Source of the DNA: Actinomycetes bacterium
GTDB taxonomy: Bacteria > Actinomycetota > Acidimicrobiia > Acidimicrobiales > RAAP-2
Direction of reading: 5' to 3'
Length of the DNA: 64,000 bases
Assembly (NCBI GenBank): GCA_021793515.1
Contig: JAJYSP010000007.1
Coordinates: forward strand, 1-64,000
Shown piece after piece: positions 61,537-64,000 of the stretch. Numbering within the stretch: the stretch's first letter is position 1; every line of letters starts with the position of its first letter. Made by a program: the position numbers and the translations under genes. The notes beneath the pieces were generated by a model that worked only from the letters and a program-made list of their open reading frames with translations, was not told where the DNA came from and made no database searches.

Positions 61537-62294
61537 TCGACGCAGCGGCCCTTAGGAAAGACAGCCAGCGGATGAATCTTCGCTTGGCATTCCGAGCACT
61601 TGACCATCTTCACTCCCGCGTCGGCGAACCGCTCCCGCATTGCTCCGACCGTGCCGGCTTTGGCGGCCGCACGACCAGTGTCGGCGGCCAGTTCAATCCC
61701 CTCGATGTAGCGACGGGTCTCAGCGAACGATGCTGCGCTGTCGGGGCGCTCGGCTTCGCTCTTGGCGAGACTGATGCGCTCCTGAGCCGCGTACTCGCGG
61801 AGATCGTCCTCGCTCTTGCCACCGATCAGCATCATCTCCCCCGTCGAGATACCGGAGAGGTGCGATTCACTGAGCAGCCACGACTCTCCGCCGATGAGAT
61901 AGATCGTGCCGTCGAGGTTGAGTAGCTTCGCGTCCGGCTCGAACAGGTGCACCACGGAACGGATATCCGCCTCACCCTTATCGCGCCACTCCGCCGACGG
62001 GTTGGTCGGCCTGGCCCCGTGCGCCGTGGCCCGGCGAGTCAGACTGTCGTACTCGAAGCGCCACCCGCCACCGCCCTCATCGTTGGTGAGCACGTAGTTC
62101 GTAACGTCGTTCTGCGGCCCCGTCTTCTCGAACTGGTAGGCGTGGTCGCCAAGAGTGAAGGTGCCGGTCTCGCGATTGATGTCGCTGTCGGGCGGGGATT
62201 CACCGAGCTTGACAGTGGACTCGGCGTGCACGTCCGGCGCGAACTGTCCGCCATCCTTGGTTCCTTTGGGCTGGCGCTTCTGGTTTGTGCTCAT
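61470..62294 (-). CDS. GGQFA-motif protein with C-terminal zinc ribbon
   Basis: Hypothetical protein of 274 aa. Its N-terminus carries PKGTKDGGQFAP, a short motif recurring at the start of diverse proteins on actinobacterial plasmids and integrative elements. The middle part is mixed (DGTIYLIGGESWLLSES). The C-terminus has CSEC and CVEC spaced 14 residues apart, a probable zinc ribbon. ATG at 62294 with AAAGG just upstream. Function unknown; the motif supports mobile-element origin. Confidence 0.6.
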   Translation of the reverse strand: MSTNQKRQPKGTKDGGQFAPDVHAESTVKLGESPPDSDINRETGTFTLGDHAYQFEKTGPQNDVTNYVLTNDEGGGGWRFEYDSLTRRATAHGARPTNPSAEWRDKGEADIRSVVHLFEPDAKLLNLDGTIYLIGGESWLLSESHLSGISTGEMMLIGGKSEDDLREYAAQERISLAKSEAERPDSAASFAETRRYIEGIELAADTGRAAAKAGTVGAMRERFADAGVKMVKCSECQAKIHPLAVFPKGRCVECHAAVTPMPTAQEVRRAWGIR

Positions 62295-62406
62295 ACCTTT
62301 ATAGATGGGAGATTGTGGCGAAGATCTCCAAAATTTTCGCGCCGTCCCGGTCATACCTACTACCATGCGGCATCAGTCGGAATGTCTCGTCACCGCAAGG
62401 ACTCTT

Positions 62407-63018
62407 TCAGAGCAACACGCCGTCCGCCGGATCGATCTCCTCGCCGACGAAGACGACCTCGTAGCCAAGAAGGTCATCGGTGCGCTTGAAACAGACCGTG
62501 TGAGCCCGGCTCGGGATTGCGCCGGTGAATCCGAAGACCACAGGACCGATCGTGCCAAAACGCAGCCAGTCGAGTCCGTCCTCGGTGGTCTCGATGCTCA
62601 CGTTGTCGAAGGGCAGAGGGAAGCCAATGTGGAGCCACGGCTGGTACGGGTCACCTTCGCCAAATGGCGTGATGTAGTGCTGGTGGTCACCAATGGCCTT
62701 ACGAACATAAAACAGCAAGACCGGGGCGACACTCGACCCCAGTCCGCGCGCGAGATGGTGCCGTTCCGGCGTGACGACCTCGCGGAACAGTTCCTCGGCG
62801 TCAATCGAATCGTGAGGATCGGCGTGCCCGAGGAAGGTCAGCCTGCGCCGCCGGTGGTCACGTCCCGTATTCTCGTCAAACGGGTAGAGCGTGTCGCACG
62901 CGCGCCACGCGTCGAGGTACACCTCGCCGGTCGCCGCGAAGGCATCGTCGAGCGACGCGCTGTCGGACGCGCTCGGAAGGCAGAGGAACGCGTCGCTGGC
63001 GCTCTCGACTGGACTCAC
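62407..63018 (-). CDS. Hypothetical protein
   Basis: Protein of 203 aa, no family recognised. It is rich in aromatic residues (YPFDENTG, PYQPWLHIGFPLPFDN, DWLRFGTIGPVVFGF), suggesting a compact beta-rich fold. No signal peptide or membrane span. It lies in the leftward series of the tRNA-Lys element. Confidence 0.55.
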   Translation of the reverse strand: MSPVESASDAFLCLPSASDSASLDDAFAATGEVYLDAWRACDTLYPFDENTGRDHRRRRLTFLGHADPHDSIDAEELFREVVTPERHHLARGLGSSVAPVLLFYVRKAIGDHQHYITPFGEGDPYQPWLHIGFPLPFDNVSIETTEDGLDWLRFGTIGPVVFGFTGAIPSRAHTVCFKRTDDLLGYEVVFVGEEIDPADGVLL

Positions 63019-63088
63019 GATCGAAACGTGCGCGCTCTGGGGCGCGGAGAATTGGGCGATGGCTTCATGCCCATTATGTACCCCGACG

Positions 63089-63301
63089 TCACGAATCTTG
63101 TCCCCGCCTGTCGATCTCCTCGGCGTTGAGGATCGGCTCGCTAGCCTTGAGGAGAGTTTCGGAGATCGCCTGCGCTATCTCGATCGCCGAGTCCTTGATG
63201 ATTTGGAAGTGTGGGTTGACCCACTTCTGAATGACGCTATAGGGAAGTTCCCAGTGTTCCCACTGCAACGGCTCTCGGACGGACGGAAGCGAATCAGCCA
63301 T
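63089..63301 (-). CDS. Small hypothetical protein
   Basis: Protein of 70 aa from the ATG at 63301, which overlaps the upstream gene's end by 8 nt. EPLQWEHWELPYSVIQKWVN and a helical end (IEIAQAISETLLKAS). The overlap suggests co-translation with the winged-helix protein upstream. No family recognised. Confidence 0.5.
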   Translation of the reverse strand: MADSLPSVREPLQWEHWELPYSVIQKWVNPHFQIIKDSAIEIAQAISETLLKASEPILNAEEIDRRGQDS

Positions 63302-64000
63302 TGTGGACTTCCTGCGCCAGGGTCTCGTCGGCGAAGATCTCGGCACCGCGCGTGATGAGCTCGAGCGTCCGCAATTTCGCCAGTGCGTTGTTGAACCCGC
63401 CACTCGCCCCGGAGTAGCTGGTGATCGTGGCCACTTCGTCGCGAGTGAGCGACTCCGGCCACGCATCGATGCAGGCGGCGAGAATCAGCCGCTCCGCCTT
63501 GCCGAGTTTCGAGTTCCAGTGATCGAGCAGGGCCCGTCCCGTTGGCAACGGCTCGTACGTTCCGTCGATGGCCGCCAGGCCATCTTCGGTGGCCTTCACC
63601 GGCTCACCACCCTTGTTGATGAGTCCGGCTGTGCGCAACTTGGCCAGAGCGTTGTTAAAGCCACCGGACTTAGAGGAGTAACCACTGAGCATGGCGAGTT
63701 GACGACGTGATCGACCATCGGGGAACTGAGCCAGCACCGTCAGGATGGTCTTCTCCGCCTTGGGCAGCCGCGCTTCGCCGTCAATGGACGTCGAGGTCGG
63801 TGATGATCTGCGGGCTGGGACCACGATGATGGGCACCTTCGGCGGCGGCTCACGGACAACCGGCTGTGATCTGCGAACATGTGCGCGCGAAGGCTCCTGC
63901 GTTGCCGCGTCAAAGATGGCGGTCTCGATGTTGCTGAAGAACTTCTCGGTAGCGGCTCGAAACTCTCCGATCATCTTCGGTATCGACTCGGGGATGAACG
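63294..64000 (-). CDS. C-terminal part of a HerA-like ATPase-family protein (partial)
   Basis: The reading frame runs past the window end, so the start is missing. The visible part has a linker rich in Pro/Arg and two copies of a winged-helix repeat, GYSSKSGGFNNALAKLRT and SYSGASGGFNNALAKLRT, each preceded by KAEKTIL/KAERLIL. PLPTGRALLDHW joins the repeats. This tandem tail is known to me from HerA/DUF87-type ATP-binding proteins; the ATPase part would lie beyond 64000. Confidence 0.6.
   Translation of the reverse strand, partial: FIPESIPKMIGEFRAATEKFFSNIETAIFDAATQEPSRAHVRRSQPVVREPPPKVPIIVVPARRSSPTSTSIDGEARLPKAEKTILTVLAQFPDGRSRRQLAMLSGYSSKSGGFNNALAKLRTAGLINKGGEPVKATEDGLAAIDGTYEPLPTGRALLDHWNSKLGKAERLILAACIDAWPESLTRDEVATITSYSGASGGFNNALAKLRTLELITRGAEIFADETLAQEVHNG

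Larger units (their letters stand above)
58840..64000. mobile_element. Left part of an integrative element at tRNA-Lys (continues past window)
   Basis: tRNA-Lys is followed directly by a phage-type integrase and an excisionase-like HTH gene, then accessory genes. No second copy of the tRNA-Lys 3' end occurs before 64000, so the far end lies outside. Whether the EAL gene and everything right of it belong to the element is not certain. Confidence 0.5.

Noticed and set aside
1..64000. CRISPR array
   Set aside because: No regularly spaced repeats were seen; the only direct repeats are the two 13-bp copies near tRNA-Pro.

Overview
The window comes from a high-GC actinobacterium (phylum Actinomycetota). 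Evidence: an mtrA-mtrB-lpqB-like operon, a mycothiol-type maleylpyruvate isomerase homologue, the ndk-mreBCD-mrdA-rne-rplU-rpmA-obg-proBA order, an actinobacterial-type LexA box and many GTG starts. A deep-branching class such as Acidimicrobiia is possible, but the sequence alone does not fix it.

Layout. (1) 1-28.8 kb is conserved core. It holds rpsB (partial), a XerC/D recombinase, mtrAB with a short GerMN lipoprotein, rsfS, a small membrane protein, nadD and type II DAHP synthase. A leftward operon follows: aminotransferase-obg-proB-proA-MoxR ATPase-VWA protein-histidine phosphatase. Then come HU, rpmA, rplU, RNase E/G, the elongasome genes mrdA-mreD-mreC-mreB (no rodA between mrdA and rne), ndk, folC, clpX, clpP, tig and an MDMPI-family protein. 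(2) 29.0-56.9 kb is an accessory defence island bounded by tRNA-Pro(TGG) and tRNA-Arg(TCT). Directly after tRNA-Pro are two 13-bp direct repeats and a perfect 20-bp hairpin. The leftward block contains a SNF2 helicase with a DUF3883-like end, a DUF1156 adenine methylase, and a DUF499 ATPase with an N-terminal Swt1-type HEPN domain that keeps an R-x4-H motif. Upstream is a three-gene CBASS (patatin CapV, CD-NTase, stand-alone E2 with one cysteine). Next, on the + strand, are three tandem small helical proteins, at least two of them clear paralogues, which I do not recognise. A complete Wadjet operon (jetA-jetB-jetC-jetD, leftward) follows. The right part holds orphan small genes, one preceded by a LexA-type SOS box, and a module of a recombinase-like protein with two related halves overlapping a DDE-transposase-like gene. 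(3) 57-64 kb has tRNA-Arg, tRNA-His, an aldehyde dehydrogenase and tRNA-Lys(CTT). Right after tRNA-Lys are a phage-type integrase and an excisionase-like HTH protein, then an EAL protein, a GGQFA-motif zinc-ribbon protein, two hypotheticals and the C-terminal part of a protein resembling the tail of HerA-like ATPases. This looks like one end of a second integrated element that runs off the window.

How it works together. The core covers translation, cell-wall elongation, proline, folate and NAD synthesis, and proteolysis (tig-clpP-clpX). The island stacks defences with different triggers: DNA modification plus helicase/ATPase, nucleotide second-messenger signalling to a membrane phospholipase, and SMC-type plasmid exclusion. 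The small-protein trio and the HEPN-DUF499/DUF1156/SNF2 trio are the best candidates for under-described biology.
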